This document shows positions 29,350 through 41,877 of a stretch of DNA of 64,000 nt, one piece after another (position 1 is the first letter of the stretch; each line of letters begins with the position of its first letter). Where the stretch lies: assembly GCF_010093305.1 (NCBI RefSeq), contig NZ_PDWS01000005.1, forward strand, positions 62,001 to 126,000, given 5' to 3'. This stretch comes from Pseudoxanthomonas sacheonensis. Lineage in GTDB: Bacteria; Pseudomonadota; Gammaproteobacteria; Xanthomonadales; Xanthomonadaceae. The notes beneath the pieces are model-generated. The model made no database searches. It was not told the DNA's origin and saw nothing but the letters and a program-made list of their open reading frames with translations. Position numbers and translations under genes: made by a program.

Positions 29350-29373
29350 CTGAAATTTAACGCCTGCTATACT
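29350..29373 (+). promoter_or_regulatory. Promoter of the atp operon (-10 region)
   Basis: Extended -10 TGCTATACT with TTGCCG 18 bases upstream of TATACT. The predicted start near 29380 argues against the TTG at 29375 as the atpI start codon. Confidence 0.55.
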
Positions 29374-29434
29374 TTTGCGGCTCGGCGAGGCGCCTTCAAC
29401 GGCCTTGTCCCTTCCCACTCACCGGGTTTCGCGT

Positions 29435-31017
<1,583 letters not shown>

Positions 31018-31073
31018 TCAGGCAACCGGTCTTGGCTAACGCCGGCGTTCAGCGCCGGCGTCTGGAGTACGCA

Positions 31074-31544
31074 ATGGATATCAACCTCACTTTCATCGTC
31101 CAGGGCATCGCGTTCTTCGCGGTGGCGTGGATGGTGATGAAGTTCGGCTGGCCGCACATCATCGCGGCCATCGAAGAGCGTCAGCAGAAGATCGCCGAAG
31201 GGCTGGCCGCGGCCGACCGCAGCCAGAAGGACCTTGCGCAGGCGCAGGAAAAGGCCAACGAGGCGTTGAAAGAAGCGCGCGCCAAGGCCAATGAAATCAT
31301 CGATCAGGCGCATCACCGCGCCAACCAGATCGTCGAAGCCGCCAAGAACGACGCGATCGCCGAGGCCAACCGCCAGAAGGCGCTGGGCCTGGCCGAGATC
31401 GACGCCGCCAGCACCCGCGCCAAGGAAGACCTGCGCAAGCAGGTATCGGTCCTGGCCGTGAGCGGTGCCGAGAAGCTGCTGAAGCGCGAAATCGACGCCA
31501 ACGCCCACAAGGCGCTGCTCGACGAGCTGGCCGCAGAGATCTGA
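31074..31544 (+). CDS. atpF: ATP synthase F0 subunit b
   Basis: 156-aa peripheral-stalk subunit. One N-terminal membrane helix ([20 protein letters not shown]) is followed by a long Ala/Glu/Lys-rich coiled coil to the C-terminus. ATG at 31074 has TGGAG upstream and gives the family's normal length; the longer upstream frame covers a hairpin and is discarded. Confidence 0.96.
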   Translation: MDINLTFIVQGIAFFAVAWMVMKFGWPHIIAAIEERQQKIAEGLAAADRSQKDLAQAQEKANEALKEARAKANEIIDQAHHRANQIVEAAKNDAIAEANRQKALGLAEIDAASTRAKEDLRKQVSVLAVSGAEKLLKREIDANAHKALLDELAAEI

Positions 31545-31560
31545 TGAGAGCCGCTGACCG

Positions 31561-32088
31561 ATGAGCCAAGCCCTCACCCTTGCCCGTCCCTACGCCCGCG
31601 CCGCCTTTTCGATGGCGCAGGACGAAAACGCGCTCGCCAAGTGGTCCGACGCGCTCGGTTTCGCCGCGCAAGTGGCCGCCGATCCGCGTGCCGCCATGCT
31701 CCTGCTCAACCCGCAGCTGACCCATGCCGAAGCGGTGTCGCTGCTTTCGGTCGACGGCGCGGGCGAGTCGTTCTCGCGCTTCCTGGCCTTGCTGGCGGAA
31801 AACCGCCGGCTGGCGCAGCTGCCGGAAATCTCCGGCCTGTACGAGGAACTGAAGGCCGAAGCCGAACGCGTGGTCAAGGCCACCGTGACTTCCGCCGCGG
31901 AACTGCCGGCAGGCGAGCTGGACGTGCTCAAGGCCGCGTTGAAGAAGCGCTTCGGCCGCGAAGTCGAACTCAGCACCGCTATCGACGCGTCGCTGATCGG
32001 CGGCGCGGTGATCGATGCGGGCGATGTGGTGATCGACGGCTCGCTGAAAGGCAAGCTCTTGCGGCTGCAGGCCGCGTTGGCGAATTAA
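31561..32088 (+). CDS. atpH: ATP synthase F1 subunit delta
   Basis: 175-aa delta subunit joining the peripheral stalk to F1. The N-terminal helical domain begins ALTLARPYARAAFSMAQ. The C-terminal region carries VEL...IDASLIGGAVIDAGDVVIDGSLKGKL, the family signature. Starts 16 bases after atpF. Confidence 0.96.
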   Translation: MSQALTLARPYARAAFSMAQDENALAKWSDALGFAAQVAADPRAAMLLLNPQLTHAEAVSLLSVDGAGESFSRFLALLAENRRLAQLPEISGLYEELKAEAERVVKATVTSAAELPAGELDVLKAALKKRFGREVELSTAIDASLIGGAVIDAGDVVIDGSLKGKLLRLQAALAN

Positions 32089-32091
32089 GCG

Positions 32092-32173
32092 GGGAATAGG
32101 GAATCGAGAATAGGGAATAGAAAAGCAGCGCCGCATCGCTTTTACGATTCTCCATTCCCTATTCCCCATTCCC
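32092..32173. repeat. GGGAATAGGGAAT-type hairpin repeat, atpH-atpA gap
   Basis: A tract of GGGAATAG/GAGAATAG units is mirrored by CCATTCCCTATTCCCCATTC. Together they form a long imperfect hairpin with a nested AAAAGC/GCTTTT stem at the tip. Related copies lie in the next two gaps. Confidence 0.85.
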
Positions 32174-32228
32174 AAAAAACAATCGAATCCGTATCCCGCA
32201 CGCTGCGGGGACGATCAAGGAAACAACA

Positions 32229-33776
32229 ATGGCAACCACGCTCAACCCCTCCGAAATCAGCGAACTGATCAAGACCCGGATCGAGAAGGTCAAGCTGGCC
32301 GCCGAAGCCCGCAACGAAGGCACCGTGACCAGCGTGTCCGACGGCATCGTGCGCATCTTCGGCCTGGCCGACGTGATGCAGGGCGAAATGATCGAACTGC
32401 CCAACGACACCTTCGCACTGGCCCTGAACCTGGAGCGCGACTCGGTCGGCGCCGTGGTGCTGGGCGATTACGAAAACCTGCGCGAAGGCGACGTGGCCAA
32501 GACCACCGGCCGCATCCTGGAAGTGCCGGTCGGTCCCGAATTGCTGGGCCGCGTGGTCAACGCGCTGGGCGAGCCGATCGACGGCAAGGGCCCGATCGAC
32601 GCCAAGATGACCGCTCCGGTGGAGCGCGTGGCCCCGGGCGTGATCTGGCGCAAGTCGGTATCGCAGCCGGTGCAGACCGGTTACAAGACCGTCGACGCCA
32701 TGATCCCGATCGGCCGCGGCCAGCGCGAGCTGGTCATCGGCGACCGCCAGACCGGCAAGACCGCGCTGGCCATCGACGCCATCATCAACCAGAAGGGCAC
32801 CGGCATTAAGTGCGTGTACGTGGCGATCGGCCAGAAGGCCTCGTCCGTCGCCAACGTGGTGCGCAAGCTGGAAGAGAACGGCGCCCTGGCCCACACCGTG
32901 GTCGTGGCCGCCACCGCGTCCGAATCGGCCGCCATGCAGTACATCAGCGCCTATTCCGGCTGCACCATGGGCGAATACTTCATGGATCGCGGCGAAGACG
33001 CCCTGATCGTGTACGACGATCTGTCCAAGCAGGCCGTGGCCTACCGCCAGATCTCGCTGCTGCTGAAGCGCCCGCCGGGCCGCGAAGCCTACCCGGGCGA
33101 CGTGTTCTACCTGCACAGCCGCCTGCTGGAACGCGCCGCGCGCGTGTCCGAGGACTACGTGGAGAAGTTCACCAACGGCGCGGTGAAGGGCAAGACCGGT
33201 TCGCTGACCGCGCTGCCGGTGATCGAAACCCAGGCCGGCGACGTGTCCGCGTTCGTGCCGACCAACGTGATCTCCATCACCGACGGCCAGATCTTCCTGG
33301 AAACCGACCTGTTCAACGCCGGTATCCGTCCCGCCGTGAACGCCGGTATCTCGGTGTCGCGCGTCGGCGGCGCCGCCCAGACCAAGATCATCAAGAAGCT
33401 GTCCGGCGGCATCCGCATCTCGCTGGCCCAGTACCGCGAGCTGGCTGCGTTCGCGCAGTTCGCCTCGGACCTGGACGAAGCCACCCGCAAGCAGCTCGAG
33501 CGCGGCCAGCGCGTCACCGAGCTGATGAAGCAGAAGCAGTACCAGCCGATGTCCATCGCCAACCAGGCGCTGTCGATCTACGCGGTCAACGAGGGCTATC
33601 TGGACGACGTGGCGGTGAACAAGCTGCTGGCGTTCGAGGAAGGCCTGCACGCGCACTTCGCCAACACCCAAGGCGCGCTGATCGAGAAGATCAACGCCAG
33701 CGGCGACTGGAACGACGAGATCGAAACGGCGTTCAAGAACGGCATCACCGAGTTCAAGACCACCGGTAGCTGGTAA
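32229..33776 (+). CDS. atpA: ATP synthase F1 subunit alpha
   Basis: 515-aa non-catalytic nucleotide-binding subunit. Walker [10 protein letters not shown], the [17 protein letters not shown] segment and the conserved [25 protein letters not shown]. Full length and intact. A hairpin repeat separates it from atpH. Confidence 0.97.
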   Translation: MATTLNPSEISELIKTRIEKVKLAAEARNEGTVTSVSDGIVRIFGLADVMQGEMIELPNDTFALALNLERDSVGAVVLGDYENLREGDVAKTTGRILEVPVGPELLGRVVNALGEPIDGKGPIDAKMTAPVERVAPGVIWRKSVSQPVQTGYKTVDAMIPIGRGQRELVIGDRQTGKTALAIDAIINQKGTGIKCVYVAIGQKASSVANVVRKLEENGALAHTVVVAATASESAAMQYISAYSGCTMGEYFMDRGEDALIVYDDLSKQAVAYRQISLLLKRPPGREAYPGDVFYLHSRLLERAARVSEDYVEKFTNGAVKGKTGSLTALPVIETQAGDVSAFVPTNVISITDGQIFLETDLFNAGIRPAVNAGISVSRVGGAAQTKIIKKLSGGIRISLAQYRELAAFAQFASDLDEATRKQLERGQRVTELMKQKQYQPMSIANQALSIYAVNEGYLDDVAVNKLLAFEEGLHAHFANTQGALIEKINASGDWNDEIETAFKNGITEFKTTGSW

Positions 33777-33783
33777 TAAGAGC

Positions 33784-33863
33784 CGGGAATAGAGAATAGG
33801 GAAAAGGGAATCGTAGAGGCGGGAGCGCGTTTCCCCATTCTCCATTCCCGATTCCCCATTCCC
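33784..33863. repeat. GGGAATAG-type hairpin repeat, atpA-atpG gap
   Basis: Second member of the set: GGGAATAGAGAATAGGG opposed by CCCATTCTCCATTCCCGATT, with a short GC-rich centre. Confidence 0.82.
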
Positions 33864-33888
33864 ACGCAGCGAGCATAGCGAGCAAGAG

Positions 33889-34752
33889 ATGGCAAGCGGC
33901 AGAGAAATCAAAACCAAGATCAAGAGCGTGCAGAACACCCGCAAGGTGACGCGCGCGCTGGAAATGGTCTCGGCCTCTAAGATCCGCAAGGCGCAGGACC
34001 GCATGAAGGCCTCGCGTCCGTACGCGCGCGCCATGAAGCAGGTCATCGGCCACCTGGCCCAGGCCAACTCCGAATACCAGCATCCGTTCCTGGTCGAGCG
34101 CGCGGAGATCAAGCGCGTCGGCTACATCATCGTCTCCTCGGACCGCGGCCTCGCCGGCGGCCTCAACAACAACCTGTTCCGCAAGGTGCTGGGCGAAGTG
34201 CGCCAGTGGCAGGACAAGGGCGCCGAAGTCGATGTGGTCACCATCGGCCAGAAGGCCTCGGCCTTCTTCCGCCGCATCAAGGTCAACATGCTGGCCAGCG
34301 TCACCCACCTGGGCGACAAGCCGCAGCTGGAACAGCTGGTGGGCGTGGTCAAGGTCATGCTGGATGCGTACGAGTCGGGCAAGGTCGACCGCGTGTACCT
34401 GGTCTACAACGATTTCGTGAACACCATGACCCAGCGCGCCGCGTTCGACCAGCTGCTGCCGCTGCCGGCCGCCGATACCCAGATCGCCCACCACGACTGG
34501 GACTACATCTACGAACCCGACGCCGCCACCGTGCTCGAACACGTGCTGAAGCGCTACGTGGAGTCGCTGGTGTACCAGGCCGTGCTGGAAAACGTGGCGT
34601 CCGAACACGCCGCGCGCATGGTGGCCATGAAGTCGGCCAGCGACAATGCGACCAAGCTGATCGGCGACCTGCAACTGGTCTACAACAAGGCCCGCCAGGC
34701 GGCGATTACGCAAGAGATTTCGGAAATCGTCGGCGGCGCTGCAGCGGTGTAG
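33889..34752 (+). CDS. atpG: ATP synthase F1 subunit gamma
   Basis: 287-aa central-shaft subunit. N-terminal helix ([32 protein letters not shown]), central Rossmann-like domain with [14 protein letters not shown], and a C-terminal helix ending [29 protein letters not shown] lies before the ATG. Confidence 0.97.
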   Translation: MASGREIKTKIKSVQNTRKVTRALEMVSASKIRKAQDRMKASRPYARAMKQVIGHLAQANSEYQHPFLVERAEIKRVGYIIVSSDRGLAGGLNNNLFRKVLGEVRQWQDKGAEVDVVTIGQKASAFFRRIKVNMLASVTHLGDKPQLEQLVGVVKVMLDAYESGKVDRVYLVYNDFVNTMTQRAAFDQLLPLPAADTQIAHHDWDYIYEPDAATVLEHVLKRYVESLVYQAVLENVASEHAARMVAMKSASDNATKLIGDLQLVYNKARQAAITQEISEIVGGAAAV

Positions 34753-34838
34753 CCGGGATTAGGGGTTTGGGATTGGAGATTCGTAACAGCCGCGATCCGC
34801 GCTTCCACGAATCCCGAATCTCCAATCCCGAATCTCAA
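34753..34838. repeat. GGGATTAGGG-type hairpin repeat, atpG-atpD gap
   Basis: Third member, more diverged: GGGATTGGAGATTCG mirrored by CGAATCCCGAATCTCCAATC. Similar length and place to the previous two. Confidence 0.82.
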
Positions 34839-34875
34839 CCAATCCATTCGCCGGTGTAAATCGGCAACGAAATAG

Positions 34876-36321
<1,446 letters not shown>

Positions 36322-36325
36322 GCAA

Positions 36326-36386
36326 CATAGGGCGGGCCCCGGCCCGCCATCGCGATAATCCGTGGTGGGCTTGAGCCCACCCTATG
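36326..36386. repeat. Hairpin repeats in atpD-atpC gap
   Basis: GGGCGGGCCCCGGCCCGCC followed by GGTGGGCTTGAGCCCACC, two short perfect stems. The second unit recurs near 61746. Confidence 0.6.
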
Positions 36387-36402
36387 CAGTCAAAGGTTGA
36401 TC

Positions 36403-36828
36403 ATGGCATCTACCATCCGTTGCGACATCGTCAGCGCCGAGCAGGAAATCTTCCATGGCGAAGCGACGCTGGTCGTGGCCACCGGCGAGCAGGGCGAGCT
36501 GGGCATCGCGCCCCGCCATGCGCCGCTGATCACGCGCCTTAAGCCGGGCAAGGTCGTGGTGACGCTGCCCAGCGGCGAACACCTGGACTTCGCCATCGGC
36601 GGCGGCATCCTGGAAGTCCAGCCGCAGGTGGTCACCGTGCTGGCCGACACCGCGATCCGCGCGCAGGACATCGACGAAGCCGCCGTGCGCGCGGCCATGG
36701 AAGAAGCCGAGCGCGTGCTGGCCAACCGTGGCGAAGCGATGGACGTGGCCGAGGCGCAGCAGAAGCTGGTCGAAGCCACCGTGCAGCTGCAGGCGCTGGA
36801 GCGCTTGCGCAAGAACCTCAAGCACTGA
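36403..36828 (+). CDS. atpC: ATP synthase F1 subunit epsilon
   Basis: 141-aa regulatory shaft subunit. N-terminal beta-sandwich ([41 protein letters not shown]) and a C-terminal helical pair rich in Ala/Glu. Start ATG at 36403; the TTG six bases upstream is less likely. Last gene of the operon, followed by a terminator. Confidence 0.96.
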   Translation: MASTIRCDIVSAEQEIFHGEATLVVATGEQGELGIAPRHAPLITRLKPGKVVVTLPSGEHLDFAIGGGILEVQPQVVTVLADTAIRAQDIDEAAVRAAMEEAERVLANRGEAMDVAEAQQKLVEATVQLQALERLRKNLKH

Positions 36829-36855
36829 GGTTTCAACTCGCGCTACGCGGTATCG

Positions 36856-36885
36856 AAACGCCGGCCCGACGCCGGCGTTTTTTTT
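36856..36885 (+). terminator. Rho-independent terminator of the atp operon
   Basis: AACGCCGGC and GCCGGCGTT stem followed by eight Ts, 28 bases beyond the atpC stop. Confidence 0.92.
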
Positions 36886-36910
36886 ACCCGCCGCAACGCC
36901 AAGCGATCTT

Positions 36911-36970
36911 GTAGGGCGGGCACTGCCCGCCGCTCCCGGTGCAAAAGCTGGCGGGCAGTGCCCGCCCTAC
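36911..36970. repeat. Hairpin repeat, GTAGGGCGGGCACTGCCCGC family
   Basis: Perfectly inverted 21-base arms around an 18-base loop. A related copy is at 49411-49471. Confidence 0.85.
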
Positions 36971-36972
36971 GC

Positions 36973-37356
36973 TCAATGCTTGTAGACCCAATGGCGCGAT
37001 AGCAGGAAACCGATCACGCCCAGCGCAAGTTCGACCGCAGGCTTGGCCATCCAGGCCCAGCGCAGGCCGAACCAATCGTCGATGTTGCCGATGGCCCAGG
37101 TGCTCACGAAAGTGGTCATCAGCCACATGGCCAGGAAGCGCAGCAGCGGCTTGCGTCCCAGATGGTGCTCGTCGCCGGTGAAGGTGATGCGTCCGTTCAA
37201 CCAGAAACCCAGCAGCGCGCCGCTGATGCGGCCGATCACGTTGGCGGGTTCCACCAGCATGCCCGCATGGCTCAGCCCGACCATCACGCCCCAGTCCAGC
37301 AGCCACTGCAACACGCCGATCAGCAGGTAGTAGCGGCCCTGACGCAGGACGCTCAT
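36973..37356 (-). CDS. GtrA family membrane protein
   Basis: 127-aa protein with four membrane helices. RYYLLIGVLQWLLDWGVMVGL, NVIGRISGALLGFWLNGRITF, FLAMWLMTTFVSTWAIGNIDDW and LALGVIGFLLSRHWVYKH match GtrA, a family proposed to flip or handle polyprenyl-linked sugars. Its ATG overlaps the stop of the upstream glycosyltransferase-like gene (ATGA), implying a joint role in lipid-linked sugar transfer. Confidence 0.85.
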   Translation of the reverse strand: MSVLRQGRYYLLIGVLQWLLDWGVMVGLSHAGMLVEPANVIGRISGALLGFWLNGRITFTGDEHHLGRKPLLRFLAMWLMTTFVSTWAIGNIDDWFGLRWAWMAKPAVELALGVIGFLLSRHWVYKH

Positions 37357-39407
37357 GGTCGCTGGCCCTTGGTTGCGATGCTCCACCACTGCGCCGGACC
37401 CTGTTCGCCGCGCATGACCGCACCGGCCCGTTGCAGGCCTGCGCGCTGGGCAGGATTGAGCGTGTCCTTGCGCAGCAGCACTTCGCCGATGCGCTCGCGT
37501 TCGAACAACGACTGCCAGGCGGCACCGGTCGCGTCGCGGTCGGCCAACGCGGCCGCGGCCGCAAGCGAGGGGTCGTAGCGCGAGATCGTGCGCGCCCGCA
37601 CGCCCGTTTCGGCCGCGTGTGGCACTTCCGCATCCAGCGCCAGCACGTTACCCGTGCCGGGCGATGCAAGGCGCATGCGGGCCAGCAGAATTCGTTCCGG
37701 CGCGTAATGGCGGAACGAGGCCGCATCATCGCCCAGCGCCAATACGGTTTCCTTTATTGCGCCCGTCCGCAGCATCCAATGGCCATTGGCCTGGAACACC
37801 AGGTTGAGCACGCACAAGCCCGCCAGCATCCAACCGGCGCGCCTCGGATCCACGCGCGCGGCGGTCACCGCAAGCAACGGCAGCAGAGCGACGCAGGCGG
37901 GGAATACATAGCGCAGGTATTGCATCGGAATGAGGGGAACGATCAGGCTCAGCGCCAGCGCCGCAGCGATGGCCGAAGTGCGCCGCTGGACCAGCGCCAG
38001 AATCCAGGCGCCGGCCAGCACCATCAGGACGAATCCGCCACCGCCGGCGAAGGCTTCCAGGTAACGACCGGTATCGAAAGTAAGATGCCAGGGCAGCCAC
38101 GCATCGAATCCGGCGTGCCAGCGCGTGTCGTCGAAATCGGCCATGGCGAAGTAGGGCGAACGGAACCAGGCATTGAACAGCGGCAGGAAAGGGTTCCCGG
38201 TCAGCACCGCAGCATAGACATAGCTGCTGGTCCCGACCGCCAACGACAGGGCGCCGGCGAGCAGCGCTGCACTTGGCCGCAGCGCGGCGCGATGGCGCCA
38301 CAGCGCCCAAGGCAACAGCACGATCGCCATTGCCGCAGCAGCCAGTTTCAAGCCGAGCAGCCCGCCCAGCAGCACCGCGCCCGCATACAACCCCCGGGAA
38401 CCTTGCATCGGCGCGCGTGCGATCAGCGCCACCAGCCACACCAGCAGTGCGGCCGTGGGTGTCTCGGTCTGCATGCTGCCGGCCAGCACCGCGGTCAGCG
38501 GCAGACTGGCATACAGCGCCACCGATGCCCAGCGCGCCCGCGCATCGCCGCCCAGCTCGGCAGCCAACCGCCACACGCCCGCTGCGGTGAGCAGGATCCA
38601 CAGCGCATTCACCGGGCCGCGCGCTTCGGCGCCGCCGATGACCTGCGGAAACGCCTGCACTACGTCGCCCAGCCAAGGCGCCAACGCCCAGATGTGGGTT
38701 TCGGCATCCATCGCGTAGCGGCCGTCCTGCAGCAGTTCCCACGGCAGGCGCAGGTGGTAGCCCAGATCGTCCACCTGCAGAGTCGGCAACCAGCAGCCGG
38801 TGCTGGCCAGGCCCAACGCCAGCACCGCCAGGGCGGCCGCACGCGGATGTGCGGCCACCGCATCGCGCCATAGGCTTCGTGCATTGCGCAGCGACGGGCC
38901 GATGCGGTTGCGGGCCAGGGCCGCCAGCACGATGGCCAGGCCCAGGTAGCTCCAGACGTAGTGCACCGGCAACGGCAGCAGCCATGCCAGCGACCCGCCC
39001 AGCAGAACCAGTCCGGCGACGAGCTGCAAAGGCAGCGGTTCCTGTCCCAGCAACAAGCCGCCCAGCGCCAGAGCCGACACAGCCAGCACCAGCGTCGCCG
39101 CGACCGGCAGGGGATCAGCGAACAACACCAACGCCAGGCTCCAAGGCAGCGCCAGCGCCGCGGCCCACGACCAGCGCGCGAACCGGCGCAGCGGCCATGC
39201 CAGCAATGCCGACAGCGCGGCCAGCACCAGCAGTTCGCCGAAACGGCCCGAATGCCAGTGTTCCCACAACCGGTACTGGAAAAAGCCGAGCGCGCACAGC
39301 GGCACGCCGGCCCACAGCAACGCCAGCTGCCAACGGGGCGTAACGGGAGCAAGGGGTGGTTTCGAGGGCGTAGAAGGGGAAGAGGGAATCGAAATCATCG
39401 CGCGCAT
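37353..39407 (-). CDS. GT-C type membrane glycosyltransferase (putative)
   Basis: 684-aa integral membrane protein with about twelve to thirteen hydrophobic helices and a soluble C-terminal region of about 150 residues. The acidic loop motif DDLGYHLRLPWELLQDG, after the fifth or sixth helix, resembles the Asp-containing catalytic loop of polyprenyl-phosphate-sugar-dependent GT-C enzymes. Coupled with GtrA. Specific sugar and acceptor unknown. Confidence 0.65.
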   Translation of the reverse strand: MRAMISIPSSPSTPSKPPLAPVTPRWQLALLWAGVPLCALGFFQYRLWEHWHSGRFGELLVLAALSALLAWPLRRFARWSWAAALALPWSLALVLFADPLPVAATLVLAVSALALGGLLLGQEPLPLQLVAGLVLLGGSLAWLLPLPVHYVWSYLGLAIVLAALARNRIGPSLRNARSLWRDAVAAHPRAAALAVLALGLASTGCWLPTLQVDDLGYHLRLPWELLQDGRYAMDAETHIWALAPWLGDVVQAFPQVIGGAEARGPVNALWILLTAAGVWRLAAELGGDARARWASVALYASLPLTAVLAGSMQTETPTAALLVWLVALIARAPMQGSRGLYAGAVLLGGLLGLKLAAAAMAIVLLPWALWRHRAALRPSAALLAGALSLAVGTSSYVYAAVLTGNPFLPLFNAWFRSPYFAMADFDDTRWHAGFDAWLPWHLTFDTGRYLEAFAGGGGFVLMVLAGAWILALVQRRTSAIAAALALSLIVPLIPMQYLRYVFPACVALLPLLAVTAARVDPRRAGWMLAGLCVLNLVFQANGHWMLRTGAIKETVLALGDDAASFRHYAPERILLARMRLASPGTGNVLALDAEVPHAAETGVRARTISRYDPSLAAAAALADRDATGAAWQSLFERERIGEVLLRKDTLNPAQRAGLQRAGAVMRGEQGPAQWWSIATKGQRP

Positions 39408-39461
39408 GCTAACAGCGCGCCGATTTAGAATGGGTCACGACACCGAATCGCTGGAGCGCAC

Positions 39462-40826
39462 ATGGCCGGACCCCTGCACGTCATCATCCTCGCCGCCGGC
39501 GAAGGCAAGCGCATGCGTTCGGCCAAGCCGAAAGTGCTGCAGCCCATCGCCGGGCAACCGATGCTGGCCCAGGTCATCGCCGCCGCGCGCGCGTTGAATC
39601 CGGCAGGCATCCACGTGGTCCACGGCCATGGCGGCGACCAGGTGCAGGCCGCCTTCGCCGATCAATCCGATCTGCTATGGGCGCAGCAGGCGCAGCAGTT
39701 GGGCACCGGCCACGCGGTGGAACAGGCCATGCCCAAGGTGCCCGATGCGGCCACCGTGCTGGTGCTGTACGGCGATGTGCCGCTGATCCGCAGCGAAACC
39801 CTGCAGCGTTTGCTGGAAGCGCCGGGAAGGCTGGCCGTACTCGTCGCCGAAGTCGCCGACCCCACTGGCTACGGCCGCATCGTGCGTGATGCTGAAGGCC
39901 GCGTCGCCGCCATCGTCGAACAGAAGGACGCCGACGAGGAACAACGCCGCATCCGCGTCATCAACACCGGCATCATCGCCGCCGAATCCACCGCGTTGAA
40001 ACGCTGGCTGGCGCATCTGTCCAACGACAACGCGCAGGGCGAGTACTACCTGACCGACGTGTTCGCCGCCGCCGCCGCCGAGTTCAGCGCCGCCGAGATG
40101 GTGCTGGTGGGCGAGGCCATCGAAGCCGAAGGCGCCAACGATCCCTGGCAGCTCGCCCAGCTCGAGCGCGCCTTCCAACTACGCCAGGCGCGCGCGATCT
40201 GCGCGCAGGGCGCACGCCTGCTGGATCCGGCGCGCTTCGACCAGCGCGGCACGGTAACGGTGGGCCGCGACGTGGAGATCGACGTGGACGTGGTACTGGA
40301 AGGCAATGTGGAATTGGGCGACGGCGTCAGCATCGGTCCGTTCACGCGCTTGAAGGACGTCAAGCTGGGCGCTGGCACCTTGGTGCGCGCGCATTGCGAT
40401 CTCGACGGTGTAGTGGCCGAAGGCGCGGCGCAGATCGGCCCGTACTCGCGCCTGCGCCCGGGCACGGTGCTGGCCGATGGCGTGCACGTGGGCAACTTCG
40501 TGGAAACCAAGAAAGCCACGCTGGGCGTCGGCAGCAAGGCCAACCACTTGACCTATCTGGGCGATGCGGTGATCGGCAGCGGCGTCAACATCGGCGCCGG
40601 CACCATCACCTGCAACTACGACGGGGTGAACAAGTTCACCACGACCATCGAGGACGGCGCCTTCATCGGTTCCAACTCCGCGCTGGTGGCGCCGGTCACC
40701 ATCGGCGCCAACGCCACCATCGGCGCCGGCTCGGTGATCGGCAAGGACGCACCGGCAGACAAACTGACCCTCACGCGTGCACGGCAGCAGACGCTTGAGG
40801 GTTGGCAGCGGCCGAAGAAGCGGTAG
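39462..40826 (+). CDS. glmU: Bifunctional GlcNAc-1-P uridyltransferase / GlcN-1-P acetyltransferase
   Basis: 454-aa enzyme making UDP-GlcNAc. The N-terminal pyrophosphorylase domain has [17 protein letters not shown] and a GTGHAVEQA segment. The C-terminal left-handed beta-helix of hexapeptide repeats starts near residue 255 and carries [18 protein letters not shown] precedes the ATG. Confidence 0.97.
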   Translation: MAGPLHVIILAAGEGKRMRSAKPKVLQPIAGQPMLAQVIAAARALNPAGIHVVHGHGGDQVQAAFADQSDLLWAQQAQQLGTGHAVEQAMPKVPDAATVLVLYGDVPLIRSETLQRLLEAPGRLAVLVAEVADPTGYGRIVRDAEGRVAAIVEQKDADEEQRRIRVINTGIIAAESTALKRWLAHLSNDNAQGEYYLTDVFAAAAAEFSAAEMVLVGEAIEAEGANDPWQLAQLERAFQLRQARAICAQGARLLDPARFDQRGTVTVGRDVEIDVDVVLEGNVELGDGVSIGPFTRLKDVKLGAGTLVRAHCDLDGVVAEGAAQIGPYSRLRPGTVLADGVHVGNFVETKKATLGVGSKANHLTYLGDAVIGSGVNIGAGTITCNYDGVNKFTTTIEDGAFIGSNSALVAPVTIGANATIGAGSVIGKDAPADKLTLTRARQQTLEGWQRPKKR

Positions 40827-40831
40827 GACTA

Positions 40832-41371
40832 ATGGAGCTCGCCGAACGACCCGTTGCAGATGTTGCATTGGGCGACCGCATCGTCAAGGTCAATCACGCG
40901 GGCGAGCACGGTGCGGTCAGTATCTATACGGGCCAGATCCTGATGGCTCGGGTCACCGCGTCGGACATGGTTGGCGAACTCATCGAATTCCGTTCGCACG
41001 AGCGCCGTCATCGCTCCTTGTTCGAGGCAGAGCTGCGACGGCGTGGGCGCGCCCGTTGCCGTAGCTACTGGCTGTGCGCATGCGGCGGTCTTGCGTTGGG
41101 CCTGATCACCGGGCTGTTGGGGAAAAACGCCATTGCGGCGACTACGGCAGCCGTTGAGAGCGTCGTGCTTCGACATCTGACACAGCAACTCGCCATGTTG
41201 CGGGAGCAGGACCCGGAAGCCGTTATCGCGATCTCCGCCATCATCGAGGAAGAACAACAACATCACGACCAATCGGTAAGCCATGGAGCGGATGGGTTTT
41301 GGCGCCGCGTGTTGACGCCGGTGGTTTCCGCATCGACCGAGTCTGTGATCTGGTTGGGAATGCGGCTGTAG
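40832..41371 (+). CDS. COQ7-like di-iron protein
   Basis: 179-aa protein with the two-repeat di-iron pattern of demethoxyubiquinone hydroxylases: NHAGEHGA, then EFRSHERRHR in the first half, and IIEEEQQHHD in the second. A hydrophobic GGLALGLITGLLG hairpin could anchor it to the membrane. Shorter than typical Coq7 (about 200 aa). Starts 6 bases after glmU with a weak ribosome site. May be the true ubiquinone enzyme or a paralogue. Confidence 0.75.
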   Translation: MELAERPVADVALGDRIVKVNHAGEHGAVSIYTGQILMARVTASDMVGELIEFRSHERRHRSLFEAELRRRGRARCRSYWLCACGGLALGLITGLLGKNAIAATTAAVESVVLRHLTQQLAMLREQDPEAVIAISAIIEEEQQHHDQSVSHGADGFWRRVLTPVVSASTESVIWLGMRL

Positions 41372-41373
41372 CC

Positions 41374-41868
41374 ATGAACCGAACCACTCTTGCAGCACTA
41401 ACCACTTTCCCGCAGCATCTCGAGGAATTCTTCGGCGTGATCCCTGCTGATTTCAGGAACTGGAAGCCCGACTCATGGGAAGGCATTCCCAGCGAACCCT
41501 TCAGCGCCATCGAGCAGATCTGCCATGTACGCGATATCGAGGTGGATGGCTATCACGAACGTTTCCGGCGCGCGTTGCAGGAAGCCAATCCCACGCTGGA
41601 GAACGTGGATGGCGAGACGCTGGCGGTGGAACGCGCTTATGCGGCTGCCGAACCGGCCGAAGTCTTCGCCGCGTTCCGCATCGCCCGCGCGAAGACGCTT
41701 GAAACCATTTCGAGGCTGACGGCCGAACAGTTCGATCGAACCGCGGTATTCGATGGTGCGCCGATCACCGTGCGTGGACTGGTGCACATGCTGTGCAGCC
41801 ACGACCAGCAGCATCTGGCCGGATTGCAGTGGCTGATGGCCCGGATCGATGCCTCGCGGTCCCGCTGA
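41374..41868 (+). CDS. DinB superfamily protein
   Basis: 164-aa four-helix protein. The metal-binding His triad of the DinB/YfiT fold is suggested by IEQICHVRDIEVDGYHERF and LCSHDQQHLAGLQWL. Directly follows the COQ7-like gene. Function unknown; relatives include mycothiol- or bacillithiol-dependent transferases. Confidence 0.82.
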   Translation: MNRTTLAALTTFPQHLEEFFGVIPADFRNWKPDSWEGIPSEPFSAIEQICHVRDIEVDGYHERFRRALQEANPTLENVDGETLAVERAYAAAEPAEVFAAFRIARAKTLETISRLTAEQFDRTAVFDGAPITVRGLVHMLCSHDQQHLAGLQWLMARIDASRSR

Positions 41869-41877
41869 ATCCGTGCG

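Noticed and set aside
29375-29434. TTG at 29375 as the atpI start
   Set aside because: It overlaps or abuts the predicted -10 element and transcription start, so it would have no leader.
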